Part shown: positions 47,001 to 56,700 of the stretch, piece after piece
Layout of the letters: the number at the start of each line of letters is the position of its first letter
How positions within the stretch are numbered: the first letter of the stretch is position 1
DNA from: Aureispira anguillae
GTDB lineage: Bacteria > Bacteroidota > Bacteroidia > Chitinophagales > Saprospiraceae
Assembly (NCBI RefSeq): GCF_026000115.1
Contig: NZ_AP026867.1
Location: 4,700,001-4,764,000 of the forward strand
Reading direction: 5' to 3'
Length of the DNA stretch: 64,000 nt
The notes under the pieces: model-generated
Seen by the model: only the letters and a program-made list of their open reading frames with translations
Databases searched by the model: none
What the model was told of the DNA's origin: nothing
Position numbers and translations under genes: made by a program

Positions 47001-50000
47001 ATTCCTATACTATCGCAAGTATAAACAATATTATTACCATGTCCTGCAAAAGTAGCGGTCAACGAATTGCAATTGTCCCCTGTAGGAGGCACCAAAACTG
47101 TTGCTGGTGTTACATTTACAATCCCTGTTCCTAAATAAACCGTAGCCGTTTGACAAGAGGCCGTTGGAAAAGTATTATCTGCTACTGTAATTTGGGAAGT
47201 ACAAGAGTCTACATTCCCACTAGCATCCATTACGAGCAACGTCACGGTATGAGGATTGGTATAAATATCATTACAAGTAAAGGTGTCTTGTGACAAGAGA
47301 GTGGATACAATTGTACAGTTATCAGAACTGCCCAAATCTACTAGATTCGCATCAAGTACCCCAAATGTTCCACCTGAATTTAGGTTTAAAACCATTGTAG
47401 GGCGACAACTTGCATTAGGAGCAATATCATCCTCCACCCAAATAGTCGTTGCACAAGAGCTGGCATTACCACTAGAATCCATTGCTGTTAAAGTAACATT
47501 GTTGAGTCCCAAATTCGTACAATCAAAATTTAGCGTTCCTTGACCATTAAGTGTATAAACCAATCCATTGGTACAATTGTCAATCGAACCTCCGTTGACC
47601 ATACTAGGCAATACCGTTGCATTTCCTGTTACATCCAATTGAACAGTATCCGCCACACAAGTAACAATAGGTTTGATGGTGTCCCTAACAATTACAGATG
47701 TATGGCAAGATGAAGTATTGCCACTAGGGTCCGTTACAGTAAGCGTAACAACATTGGGATTGGTAGATAAATTAGTTGCATTAAAGGTCGTATTTAATAC
47801 CCCTCCTACTGTATAAGAACTCGCTGTTAGGTTACAGTTATCAGTACTACCATTATTGAGCATCGCCGCAGGAATAGAAACAAAACAACTGCTATCCAAA
47901 TAAACATTTAACTGGGCAGGAGTAATACAACTCGCAACAGGCACAATACTATCAACAATGGTTATATTAGCTGGGCATTGAGCAACATTATTAGAATTGT
48001 CGGTTATGATTAATTGAACAGAGTGTATTCCTGCTTGGCTACAAGTATAACTCATAGACGTTAGCCCATTAATACTTCGACTAAAGGTGCAATTATCGGT
48101 ACTTCCTGCATCAATATCCGCAGGAAATATATTTACAACTCCCGTTGCTCCTAAATAAATAGTCGTATCATGGCAAATTGCTGTGGGGTTGACCACATCA
48201 GCTACAATAACATTTGCTAGACAAGAGCTTTGATTCCCAGAACTATCAATTAAAGATAAGGTTACCGCACTTGTTCCCAAACTAGAACAATTAAAACAAA
48301 GAGAATCAACTCCATTCACCAACATCGTATCTAAGTGGCACAAATCAAAACTCCCATTGTCTATATCAAGTGGGGTGACACAACCTACCCCAAACGAATC
48401 CAATTGAACAGTATAGGGCACTGGACGGCAACTTGCAACAGGTGCTACTGTATCTAAAACAGTGATGGTTGTTACACAATTAGAAGTATTTCCAAAATTA
48501 TCGGTCACCAATACACTAACGAACCTTGTTCCTAGACTATCACAAGTATAAGTTACATTACTACCTCCCGAAAAACTAACCGTAGAAATTCCACAATTAT
48601 CACTTGTTGCAGGATACACCAATACGTCATTGGGCACCACTGAAACGACTCCAGACAAATTCAAATAAGCGGTTGTTGTTTGACAAGAAACAATTGGAGC
48701 GATATTGTCTTGAACCACCACTTGTGAAGCACAAGTGGTTATATTCCCTGAGGAGTCTCGTACACTTAAATGAGCAACCTGTGTTCCTAAATCAGCACAA
48801 GTATACGTTACAGAACTGGTATTGTTAATCAAGTACTCTACCAACCCACAGTTATCGGTACTGTTAGAATCTATACTCGCTGGCGTAATCGTAACCAATC
48901 CTGTTGCATTCAATTGAGCCGTAATGCTAGCCTCACAAAGTGCTGTTGGAGCAATTGTATCTATAACATCTACTGTAGCAGAGCAGCTATTCGAATTTCC
49001 TTGTGCATCTTGTACAATTAAAGTAGCGGTTTGAGGAGTAAAAATAGCCGAACAATTAAACGTAGTAAATCCATTGCCGACAACATTTACAAAGCTATCT
49101 GCAATACTACAATTGTCCCAACTACCAGCACTCAATTGGGTAGCAGACAAGGTCGCTATTCCTGACTGGTTCAAATAAATTGTAGAAGCAGCACAGTTAG
49201 CGACAGGGCTAATAGTATCCCAAAGTGTTACAGTAGCTGAACAAGTACTTGAGTTGCCAAAACTATCAATCACAGTCAAAACAACAGTATTGGGATTGGT
49301 TGCTAAATTAGAACAATCAAAAGTAGCTGTAGGATTACCAGCAATCTCAAAAGATAGGTGGGTTCCTGTACAAAGATCTATACTGTTATTATTTAGACTA
49401 TCCGCAGAGAGCGTTGCCGTTCCCGTGCCATCAATGTAAAGCGATGCATTTTTACAATTTGCAATGGGAGGCAAAGTATCCATAACCGTAACCCAACCTA
49501 TACAGGAGTCTGTATTGCCACTTGCGTCAAAGACATTGAGCACAGCAGGCTGTGCCGTATTTACATGAGAACAATCAAACAGAATACTTGGGGCACCATT
49601 AATATTAATGCTGTCAATGCCACAAGTATCGACCGAGTTGTTATTGATGTTTGCAGCGTATGCCGTTGCATTACCACTTGCATTAAGGTAAATGGTATCA
49701 TTTCGACAAATGGCCGTTGGAGGAATCGTATCAACCACCACAACTATTGCATTATCGCAAGTGTCCAAATTTCCAGAAGCATCTGCAACAATTAGTCGGA
49801 CAGTATCAATCCCTAAATCAGCACAAGTATATACTGGCGGTGGAGCAAATTGATGACCAATCCAGCGCCCAATAACAGGAGGACAAATATCAAAACTCCC
49901 TCCATCTAAATCAACTGCCGATACTGTTGTTGCACCATTTAGATTGGTTGTTAAAAAAACAGTATCCTGCCCACAAACTGCTGTTGGGGCTACCGTATCC

Positions 50001-51154
50001 CGTACATTAACGATAAGGTTACAAGAATGTACATTACCGCTAGGATCGGTAATCTGTGCGGAAAATTGCTGAAATCCCGTTACACAATTAAAAACCATAT
50101 AAGGCCGCCAAGGCCCTCCAGAAAAAGGTCGTACTTGTTTGATTAAAGGTCCGCAATTGTCAACAACAACAATAGAATCTGCCCAAAATGTATCTCGTCC
50201 ATCCGTTCCCAAATAAAGATCTCCCCATATAGAAGGAAAACAATTGGCAATGACGGGCGTAGTATTATCTAGTACAGAAACCATACTAGTACAATGATCT
50301 ATGCTATCCAAATGATCCCGAATTGTCATTGTTACAGGAACAGTTGTCCCTGCATCCGAACAATTAACGGATGCTGGAGAAAATGTAATATTTTTGACCA
50401 AACAAGATACATCACTAATACTATCCAAATCTAGAAAATCAAAATTATGCGTTCCTGTAGCTCCTAGTGTAATAACAGGATTTGTTTTACAGCTTGCTTT
50501 TAGTTGGTTGGCATCACAGGTTACAATGGTAATACAATAAGAATGAATACACAACTGAGGTCCTGACAATGGTGCATCGTCAATTCCCCCAACACTCCAC
50601 GAGCCATGAGGGTTAGCTCCATAATAAGCCGCTAATGGATTGTTATTAGGGCGAACAGTATCTCTCCCCAAAACAGGTAATCCTGCTGGCAATAAAGAAC
50701 TAGCTCCATCTTTAAATACAATTGTATCTTGTATAATATTGCTTAACCCTGTAAAACTAGATGAAGTAAGTGGACTAGCAAAAGGTCCCGTTAAAGCCGA
50801 GGTAGCCAGATAACGAGTTGTACCAAAAGGAGCCTGAATTACAAAACCTACATGACTCAAATCTGCTGGCACACCAGTTGTTGCCGTACATGAACCATCA
50901 TCTGTTTTAGACCAAACTATTTCTACAATTACATCTGCAATTTTATGTCCTAAAGGAATATCTGTTGGCGAAAAATTAATATTTCCAACTAGTGTACCTG
51001 TTGTATTACCCATACTTAAAGTAGGACCTGTATAACACTTGGTTGTAACTTGTTGATAGTTTGACAATTGAGCATTAGAAGAATAGGTCACCAATAAAAT
51101 TAATAGGCATAACAATAGGCTACCTTTTGGGAAAGAGCACAATTTTTTTTCCAT
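44099..51154 (-). CDS. Giant surface protein: 20 HYR-like repeats and T9SS type B sorting domain
   Basis: 2,351 residues. Signal peptide to about residue 28. An N-terminal beta domain (about 30-215) resembles a proprotein-convertase P domain. About 20 repeats of ~83 residues follow (to about residue 1,905), each with a variant of DTxPPxAxC, xGSxDNC and VxDxSGNxxxC, typical of HYR/Ig-like surface repeats. Then come Ig-like modules with PPNWDIMIHTP and a gliding-type C-terminal domain from FTPNGDGRNDFFVIPC to the end (type B T9SS signal). It lies 11 bp from porP/sprF and should be its cargo: an adhesin or gliding-related filament. Confidence 0.93.
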   Translation of the reverse strand: MEKKLCSFPKGSLLLCLLILLVTYSSNAQLSNYQQVTTKCYTGPTLSMGNTTGTLVGNINFSPTDIPLGHKIADVIVEIVWSKTDDGSCTATTGVPADLSHVGFVIQAPFGTTRYLATSALTGPFASPLTSSSFTGLSNIIQDTIVFKDGASSLLPAGLPVLGRDTVRPNNNPLAAYYGANPHGSWSVGGIDDAPLSGPQLCIHSYCITIVTCDANQLKASCKTNPVITLGATGTHNFDFLDLDSISDVSCLVKNITFSPASVNCSDAGTTVPVTMTIRDHLDSIDHCTSMVSVLDNTTPVIANCFPSIWGDLYLGTDGRDTFWADSIVVVDNCGPLIKQVRPFSGGPWRPYMVFNCVTGFQQFSAQITDPSGNVHSCNLIVNVRDTVAPTAVCGQDTVFLTTNLNGATTVSAVDLDGGSFDICPPVIGRWIGHQFAPPPVYTCADLGIDTVRLIVADASGNLDTCDNAIVVVVDTIPPTAICRNDTIYLNASGNATAYAANINNNSVDTCGIDSININGAPSILFDCSHVNTAQPAVLNVFDASGNTDSCIGWVTVMDTLPPIANCKNASLYIDGTGTATLSADSLNNNSIDLCTGTHLSFEIAGNPTATFDCSNLATNPNTVVLTVIDSFGNSSTCSATVTLWDTISPVANCAASTIYLNQSGIATLSATQLSAGSWDNCSIADSFVNVVGNGFTTFNCSAIFTPQTATLIVQDAQGNSNSCSATVDVIDTIAPTALCEASITAQLNATGLVTITPASIDSNSTDNCGLVEYLINNTSSVTYTCADLGTQVAHLSVRDSSGNITTCASQVVVQDNIAPIVSCQTTTAYLNLSGVVSVVPNDVLVYPATSDNCGISTVSFSGGSNVTYTCDSLGTRFVSVLVTDNFGNTSNCVTTITVLDTVAPVASCRPVPYTVQLDSFGVGCVTPLDIDNGSFDLCHLDTMLVNGVDSLCFNCSSLGTSAVTLSLIDSSGNQSSCLANVIVADVVNPTAICHDTTIYLGATGVVNIFPADIDAGSTDNCTFSRSINGLTSMSYTCSQAGIHSVQLIITDNSNNVAQCPANITIVDSIVPVASCITPAQLNVYLDSSCFVSIPAAMLNNGSTDNCNLTASSYTVGGVLNTTFNATNLSTNPNVVTLTVTDPSGNTSSCHTSVIVRDTIKPIVTCVADTVQLDVTGNATVLPSMVNGGSIDNCTNGLVYTLNGQGTLNFDCTNLGLNNVTLTAMDSSGNASSCATTIWVEDDIAPNASCRPTMVLNLNSGGTFGVLDANLVDLGSSDNCTIVSTLLSQDTFTCNDIYTNPHTVTLLVMDASGNVDSCTSQITVADNTFPTASCQTATVYLGTGIVNVTPATVLVPPTGDNCNSLTATFAGHGNNIVYTCDSIGIHSVQVIVTDISGNTASCVTSITVLDTVPPVANCSSLPYTVQLDTMGNGWVTPQDINSGSFDFCGIHTMLVNGTDSFAYSCANTGTTAVTLSVLDGSGNQNNCVANIIVNDPINPTALCHDTMLYLGNTGITTITPNLIDAGSSDNCAFTATVNGLPSVNFNCSQVGTNTVQLIITDISGNTTQCAANITILDTIPPTANCIGPGILTVYLDNTCFASIPSTLLNNGSTDNCSSSLNFTVGGLPNATFNATNVTNNPNPITLVVRDATGNTSTCITTVIVTDTINPIVNCRPDTIQLTGPNVVVNPLMINAGTSDNCSVPNLTINGQPSLTLDCSHLGATNVTLIGTDISGNVDSCTTTVYLEDVAAPVANCHLNTTVFIDPSTNLATLQVMDVDNGSIDNCSITNYSLSTNTFDCSALAVNPHAVKMFVTDQSGNRDSCITQVTVRDTISPTAVCLNDTLFFSGTTIHVNAIDFDGGSVDNCALQGFSLSQDTFNCPDIGLNSIVLTVTDSSGNTGNCIAEITVLDTTASAFAGNAQILCTTDSTYLSASSVSGTLLGTWTTHSGATITNPNDPNSLVYNLPVGMNVFYWTLSNATCSNLSTDSVIIHVILPSPDLANAGLDQNWCEDTTINLAASPLTTSTGQWLQSTAQANTGVLIDQPADSVTAVNGLVAGNSYVFVWELTNSFCGVHATDTIIVTIDAIPTDQAIAGPDVTCSPDSLNMAAMVSTLGQGLWSTPSSAIIVDPDSATTLVKNFTQDTSMMIWSLSNGVCTNYSSDTMYIILDDVWPRATMDSFNLIPDGSIATVDAILNDTLPPNWDIMIHTPMIDGQMTSLGNGQFEVDINGAVLNQYFIYEICNSDCPVVCDTALVTIGIQPPGDCYTPTAFTPNGDGRNDFFVIPCLSNTNEKGALYIFNRWGNVVFETDNYQSDWDGTHRNQPLPDGVYFYILQIEGKQPQNGSIEIKR
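45650..47165 (-). repeat. Second copy of a six-repeat block (repeats 14-19)
   Basis: Repeats 14-19 line up one to one with repeats 8-13. For example, repeats 9 and 15 both begin with PYTVQLD and share DTMLVNG or DTMLVNG-like text, and repeats 11 and 17 share NVYLD or TVYLD and LLNNGSTDNC. Coordinates are approximate. Confidence 0.7.
47166..48690 (-). repeat. First copy of a six-repeat block (repeats 8-13)
   Basis: Partner of the block at 45650-47165; each is about 1.5 kb. DNA similarity is moderate, so the duplication is not very recent. Confidence 0.7.
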
Positions 51155-51515
51155 AATGTGGGGAATTAAATCTTAGCTAAAAAAAACTCATAAAAGCAAA
51201 GCTAACATATTTATTCTTAATTTTTTGAACAAACTAAATGGGGGAACAGTTATTCAACTATTATTAATGTAAGAAGGGAAATCGATTTACCTAAATTTTT
51301 TAAAAATTTAATATTAAACAATCTATCTATATAGGTTCAAAGTATTATGCATCAATACATAGTTCACTCAAATTAGCAAATTAATTCTAATAAATGCTTA
51401 CAAATTTGTTTTTTTTCTTTAAAGAATTAAGCATTCCAATTAAGATTTTTTGAGCTCGTCTTAATTTTTAGAACTTAAAATTATTTTTTAGCTTAACCTA
51501 TTTATTTATCAGAGT
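51155..51515. other. AT-rich spacer upstream of the 2,351-residue gene
   Basis: A 361-bp gap. It carries the -7 element for the giant gene (51197-51204) and an 8-bp hairpin (51438-51445/51459-51466) after the OmpA gene that could be a weak terminator. No ORF or RNA gene is seen. Confidence 0.45.
51197..51204 (-). promoter_or_regulatory. Candidate -7 element for the 2,351-residue giant gene
   Basis: The minus strand reads TAGCTTTG, a full match to TAnnTTTG, 42 bp before the ATG. A TTTG lies 25 nt further upstream (51230-51233), slightly too far for the usual 19-21 nt. Confidence 0.5.
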
Positions 51516-53579
51516 TTACAACACTTTAAATTCAACTCTACGGTTGATAGACCGATTGGAATCTGAAGAGTTTTTAAGCAATGGTTTTTGTTCTCCATAA
51601 CCTACCGCCTGTAGCCGATCAGCATTAATTCCTTTGTCCAACAAATACTGCATAACAGCATTGGCTCGTTTTTGAGACAGCTCTAAATTGTAATCAGCTC
51701 CCCCTTTGTCATCTGTGTGCCCTGAAATTTCTATTTTTAACTCCTGTTGTTGCTCCATCAAATAATACAAACGTTCCAACTCTGCATACGACTCCTGCTT
51801 AAAGATTGCTTTGTTAAATTCAAAAAAGATGTTGTTCAGTCGCACCACCTCCCCTTTTTCGATTGGCGTTAAATAGATATCAATATTTTTCTCGCCATAT
51901 TTTTCCAAATGAACCAAATCAACAAAGTTACTAACGGCATAAAAGCCATTTTTTGCTGCTTGATAACCATATTTTTTGCCTGCTGGTAATACAATTTGAT
52001 AAGCCCCCGATACAGGATCAGAGGTTGCATTTCCCAGCTTATTTTTTGCCAATAAATCTTGATATTCAATCAAGGCAGACATGGGTTCTTTGGTTTTAGC
52101 ATTAAAAACTCTTCCTTTAATTAGAACAATAGGCTCTGGCTTTTCTGGGTTTTCTATTCTCCAAATGTCTCCTTTAGATCCTAAGTAAGCATATTCACCT
52201 TCTGCATCCAAGTAAAAACTAAAATCATTGTAAGGAGTATTTATTTTAGGGCCTAAATTTTGAGGTTTTGTCCAGTTGGTCCAAGTTTCATCCAATCGCT
52301 TAGCGACAAAAAGGTCATGATGTCCATAACCAGGATGTCCCTGTGAGGCAAAATAGAGCGTTTTGCCATCTGCTGCTACAAAGGGGTTTACTTCATTTTC
52401 AAAGGAATTGATTTGTTTTCCCATATTCAAAGGCACCGACCAGATGCCATTTTCTTTTCTAAAACTTACATACAAATCTTTGTGCCCATAAGAATCCTTC
52501 CGTTGAACCGATAAGATTAGGGTTTTGTTATCTGCACACAGAAAATAAGCAACAAATTTATCGTTGTTGTAAAAATTATCAATTTCTAATGCTTCTGGAA
52601 TACTCCAACCTTGCGCCGTTCTATAACTAATGGATAGCCCATTGCTCCCTGCCGTTCCATCTGCTCTATATCGATTTGCCAAAATCAGACTGTTATTGTC
52701 TGGAGCAACAGATACGACAAAATTATGCCCTTCATTATTTAATGGATAACCAATGTTTTTCAATTTTGACCACTCTTTGTCTTCATTTAACGTGGTCACC
52801 CAGATGTCATTGCCAGCTATATTATCAGGGTGCCCACTTCGGCAAACATACATGGTCTGTCCATCTGCCGAAATAATTGGAGACAATTCGCTGTAGTTAG
52901 AATTAATAGCTGGTCCTAATTTAACTCGCTCGCCTACCTGCTCTGCATTTTCAACAATATCCAATGCAGATGGATGCTTATTGACCTTTATATAATCGAT
53001 TTCAATCGCCATTTTCCCTCCTAAAAAGAAAGCAATTCGATTGCCATAAAAATTATTTTGCGCACTTCTCCCAATCATGTTACCGTTGATATAATAAGCC
53101 ACCGTATTGGCTCTTTTGGTCACCCTTAGCACATTGTACTCAAACCCCTTGGCAATTGTTTTATGTTCTTTATAATTGGCTAGTATATGGCTTTTTTTGT
53201 CATAAAAATGATCTACTTTATATTGTCCACTGCCATTAATTAAAAATTTTTTATAGGCACTATTATCTTCATTCAAAGCAACAAAAAGACCAAGCCCCAT
53301 TCCTAGACTTCCTGCAACTTGGCGCAATTTTACTTCTATAGTAAAATCCTCTAGGTTTGGATTAAGATGTTCTAACTGCTTGCTAATCCAGAAACTTTTT
53401 CCTGTTTTACTTTTGATGTAATAATGCCCATCTCTAATTTCGGTCTGAATCGTCTTAGTATCTTTTTCGTACCAATTCAACTCATTTTTATCAAATTTTT
53501 CATCTAAAACAAGTGTATCCTGCCCCCAAGTAGTTAGGCAAAAAAGAAGCGATATAATTACGAGAAATTTTGTCATCAT
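51516..53579 (-). CDS. OmpA-family protein with PD40 propeller and LamG-like domain
   Basis: 687 residues. Signal peptide to about residue 19 (CLTTWGQ). A LamG-like jelly roll spans about 20-205. PD40/WD40-like repeats follow at about 220-480 (LSPIISADGQTMYVCRSGHP, NPFVAADGKTLYFASQGHPG), then a carboxypeptidase-regulatory-like domain (about 490-570, ILIKGRVFNAKTKEP-like). An OmpA domain ends the protein (about 580-687, ISGHTDDKGGADYN, LSQKRANAVMQYLLDKGI, NRRVEFKVL). The OmpA part binds peptidoglycan. It sits between the two giant adhesin genes, as in many PorP/SprF loci, and probably anchors a T9SS-linked complex to the cell wall. Confidence 0.9.
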   Translation of the reverse strand: MMTKFLVIISLLFCLTTWGQDTLVLDEKFDKNELNWYEKDTKTIQTEIRDGHYYIKSKTGKSFWISKQLEHLNPNLEDFTIEVKLRQVAGSLGMGLGLFVALNEDNSAYKKFLINGSGQYKVDHFYDKKSHILANYKEHKTIAKGFEYNVLRVTKRANTVAYYINGNMIGRSAQNNFYGNRIAFFLGGKMAIEIDYIKVNKHPSALDIVENAEQVGERVKLGPAINSNYSELSPIISADGQTMYVCRSGHPDNIAGNDIWVTTLNEDKEWSKLKNIGYPLNNEGHNFVVSVAPDNNSLILANRYRADGTAGSNGLSISYRTAQGWSIPEALEIDNFYNNDKFVAYFLCADNKTLILSVQRKDSYGHKDLYVSFRKENGIWSVPLNMGKQINSFENEVNPFVAADGKTLYFASQGHPGYGHHDLFVAKRLDETWTNWTKPQNLGPKINTPYNDFSFYLDAEGEYAYLGSKGDIWRIENPEKPEPIVLIKGRVFNAKTKEPMSALIEYQDLLAKNKLGNATSDPVSGAYQIVLPAGKKYGYQAAKNGFYAVSNFVDLVHLEKYGEKNIDIYLTPIEKGEVVRLNNIFFEFNKAIFKQESYAELERLYYLMEQQQELKIEISGHTDDKGGADYNLELSQKRANAVMQYLLDKGINADRLQAVGYGEQKPLLKNSSDSNRSINRRVEFKVL

Positions 53580-53606
53580 GTTGTTGTTTCTCTAATAATG
53601 AGTCTC

Positions 53607-53614
53607 CAAAGATA
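53607..53614 (-). promoter_or_regulatory. Candidate -7 element for the OmpA/PD40 gene
   Basis: The minus strand reads TATCTTTG, a full TAnnTTTG match, 28 bp before the ATG. No TTG lies at the ideal spacing upstream. Confidence 0.5.
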
Positions 53615-53636
53615 TAGTTACAAAAGACAATAAAAA

Positions 53637-53683
53637 AGAGCTATTCGAAAATTTAGACGATTCTTTAATTTTCAAATAGCTCT
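53637..53683 (-). terminator. Terminator of the giant adhesin gene
   Basis: Arms of 17 bp with one mismatch (53637-53653 and 53667-53683), loop 13 nt. An A-run on the plus strand just left of the stem gives a U-run for the leftward transcript, whose stop is 55 bp upstream. Confidence 0.8.
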
Positions 53684-53737
53684 ATACGATTCAATAGAAT
53701 TACAAGTAAGTAGAATTATTCTATTTGGCGACCACTC

Positions 53738-56700
53738 TTAACGCCTAATTTCTACCGATCCTTGTATTCCTTTTCTATCGCCAATCTTAAGAATATAAAA
53801 ATAAGTACCATCTGGCAAAGGCTGTTCCTTGTGCGTACCATCCCACTGGTTGTTGTATTTATCGGTTTCGTAAACTAAATCGCCCCACCTATTAAACACC
53901 AATAACTTCGCATGGTCCAAACGTTCCAAACAAGGAACTTCAAATACATCGTTTACTCCATCTCCATTTGGTGTAAAAATATTAGGAGGAATACAGTCTC
54001 CTACCACATCAACTGACAAAAGTACCAAGCCTGTATCACAACTATTTGGGCAATCTGGATTACAAAGTTCATACACAAAATACTGATTCATGGTATCTTC
54101 TGCTTGCAAAACAATTTCAAAGAGCCCATTATTTAAATTAACGAGTTGCCCATTGCCAGTCGGTGTTTGGATATAGATGTCCCAATTGGTTGTCAAAATA
54201 TCGTTGGGCAATACATTAATAGTTGAAGTGGCTCCAGCCAAGACAGCAAAACTGTCTACATTGGCAATAGGTGCAGCGCTTCCCTTAATGATCCAGACCG
54301 TATCCGAAGAATAATCAACGCAATTGCCACTTGACAAGGTCCAAACAAAACCTGTTGTATCTTGCTGCAAATTGGTGACCAATGTATTATTTTGCGTTGG
54401 CGTAAGAATAACAGCCGATGAATTTGTTGTCCAAACTCCATTTCCATTCGCTGAATTTAGCGCATTTAGTGCAACAGTATCCTGTCCACAAGCAATAATA
54501 TCAACACCAGCAAAAGCATTGTCATTAGGGATAAGACTGATATGAACCATCATCGTATCGGTAGAATGAATACCACAAGGTCCATTGTCCAATTCCCAGA
54601 CAAAACGATAGCTATTCCCCGCCGACATTCCAGAAATAGTTGTTGCAGGATCATTTGGGTTGTCAATTACAACCCCCAAACTCGCCTGAGCACTGCTTTG
54701 CGTCCATCTTCCTATACTCGTACTGGGTGCATTAGCAGCTAAAGTCGTTGTGGTTGTGCCACACCAATTTTGATCCAATCCTGCTTGTGCGGTATCCGTT
54801 CCGATAGGAATAACTCTAATAAGTACAGAATCTATCGCCATTCCATTACAAGTACTATTGGATAAAGTCCAATAAAAGACATTGGTTCCCGTTGGTATAT
54901 TCAATAACATCGTATTAGGATCATTTGGGTTGACGATAGATGCTCCTGAATTACTCGTCCAAACTCCTAGGGTTGGAAATGCAACTGGATTTGCCGATAA
55001 GCGGGTGCTATCCACTCCACAAAGTATCTGATCGACTCCTCCAAAGGCAGTAGGAACTCCTGCTCCAAAAATGGAAACTATGGTCGTATCTAAAGAACTA
55101 CGACTACAACCATTTACTGTCGCCACAACGTAATACCTCCCTGCATCTGCATGACTAACATTGACTAAGGAAATGTTTTGTCCTAATCCTATGCTATTTC
55201 CTAAAGGCATTTTGAACCACTCATAAGTAGCTCCAGCAATTAAGGTAGCCATTAACTGGATAGAATCGCCTAAGCATACAGGACCATTATTGCTCACAGA
55301 AGGAGCCATGGGTATGTTATTCACCGTTACCTGTACAGAATCAAGCGGTGATTCACAACCATTAGAATCGACTACCGCTAGTGTATAGATTCCTGCTGTT
55401 GTGCTACTTGCTACAATAGCCACTGGATTTTGTAACGTACTCGTATAACTATTGGGACCTGACCAATGATAGCTAGATGCAAGGCTGTTGGTAGATAAGA
55501 CAATAGGCTCCCCTTCACAAACGATCATATCGGCAGATGCAGAAGGTGTTCCTGGCAATGCATGCACTTGTAGGGTCGTAGAATCCAATGCTGTACAAAG
55601 ATTGAGATCTTCTACATGAACATATACTGTATTGGTCGTTGCGAAACCTGTTGTAGCGATATTTGCCCCTGTCCCAATCCAATTGGTCAAATTTGAATCG
55701 GAATACCAATTAACAGTTACCCCTACAGTCGGTATGGTATTTATGCTTAGATGGATGGAATCATTATGACATACAGGACCATTATCAAGCAGCGCTACAA
55801 TAGATGGAGCAGGCAGTATATCAACGGTTATGGTGTCGGATTCTATCCTACATCCCGTCAGCGTGTCAATACAGATCATGTACCAATCGCCTCCCAAATA
55901 ATTAGGATTTCCAAAAGGTATTGTTGTTGTTGATCCCATTGTCCAAAGTACATTCCCTCCTCCTGGACTCCCAAGTGTTGCAGCACTATTTCCATTAGGG
56001 CCAATCCATTGCGACTGTCCGCAGCTTCCACTAGATACTAATTCTAAGGTATCTCCTTCACAAATAGGTCCGTTATAACTAATAGTCGGCGCTAGCCCCA
56101 ATGCATTAACAGTCACGAATAAAGAGGTATCTGCCGAAAGACAGCCATTCGTATCAATGACCACTAAGCTATAAGTTCCAGTATCATTACGGGTTGCAGC
56201 ATGAGTCACAATTGGGTTTTGTACACTATCTACAAATCCATTAGATCCTGACCAATAATAAGCCGTCGCAATGGTTGTTGAGGTTAGCACAATTGGTTCT
56301 CCTTCACAAACTGTAATATTAGCAGCAATAGCAGGAGGCGAACTTGGAGCTAATACCGTCACTGGAGTTGCAATAGGCTCTGAACTGCACCCAAAACTAT
56401 TCGTTACCACCAAATAAAATACAGTATCTGTTGTGATGTTCAGAATGGTTGGATTTTGTCCCGTTCCCACTGTTGTTGTTAATAAAGAATCTGCATACCA
56501 AGTATATCGATTCAATACATTTACAGCATTCGTACTTAGCGTCACATCCCCTCCTATACAAACAGGGCTAGTGCTAAAGGTAGTTTGTGTATCAGGTTGA
56601 GGTACAATTAGTACAACACTTACATTTGATTCACTAAAACAGCCACTCAAACTATCCAAACACCTTAGACGCCATAAACCATCTAAATAATTGGTATCAT

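Larger units (their letters stand above)
45420..50520 (-). repeat. Array of 20 ~250-bp repeats in giant gene
   Basis: Coding repeats of about 83 codons, bounded roughly by eye. Every unit carries the DNC-type core and the SGNxxxC end. Boundaries are approximate. Confidence 0.8.
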
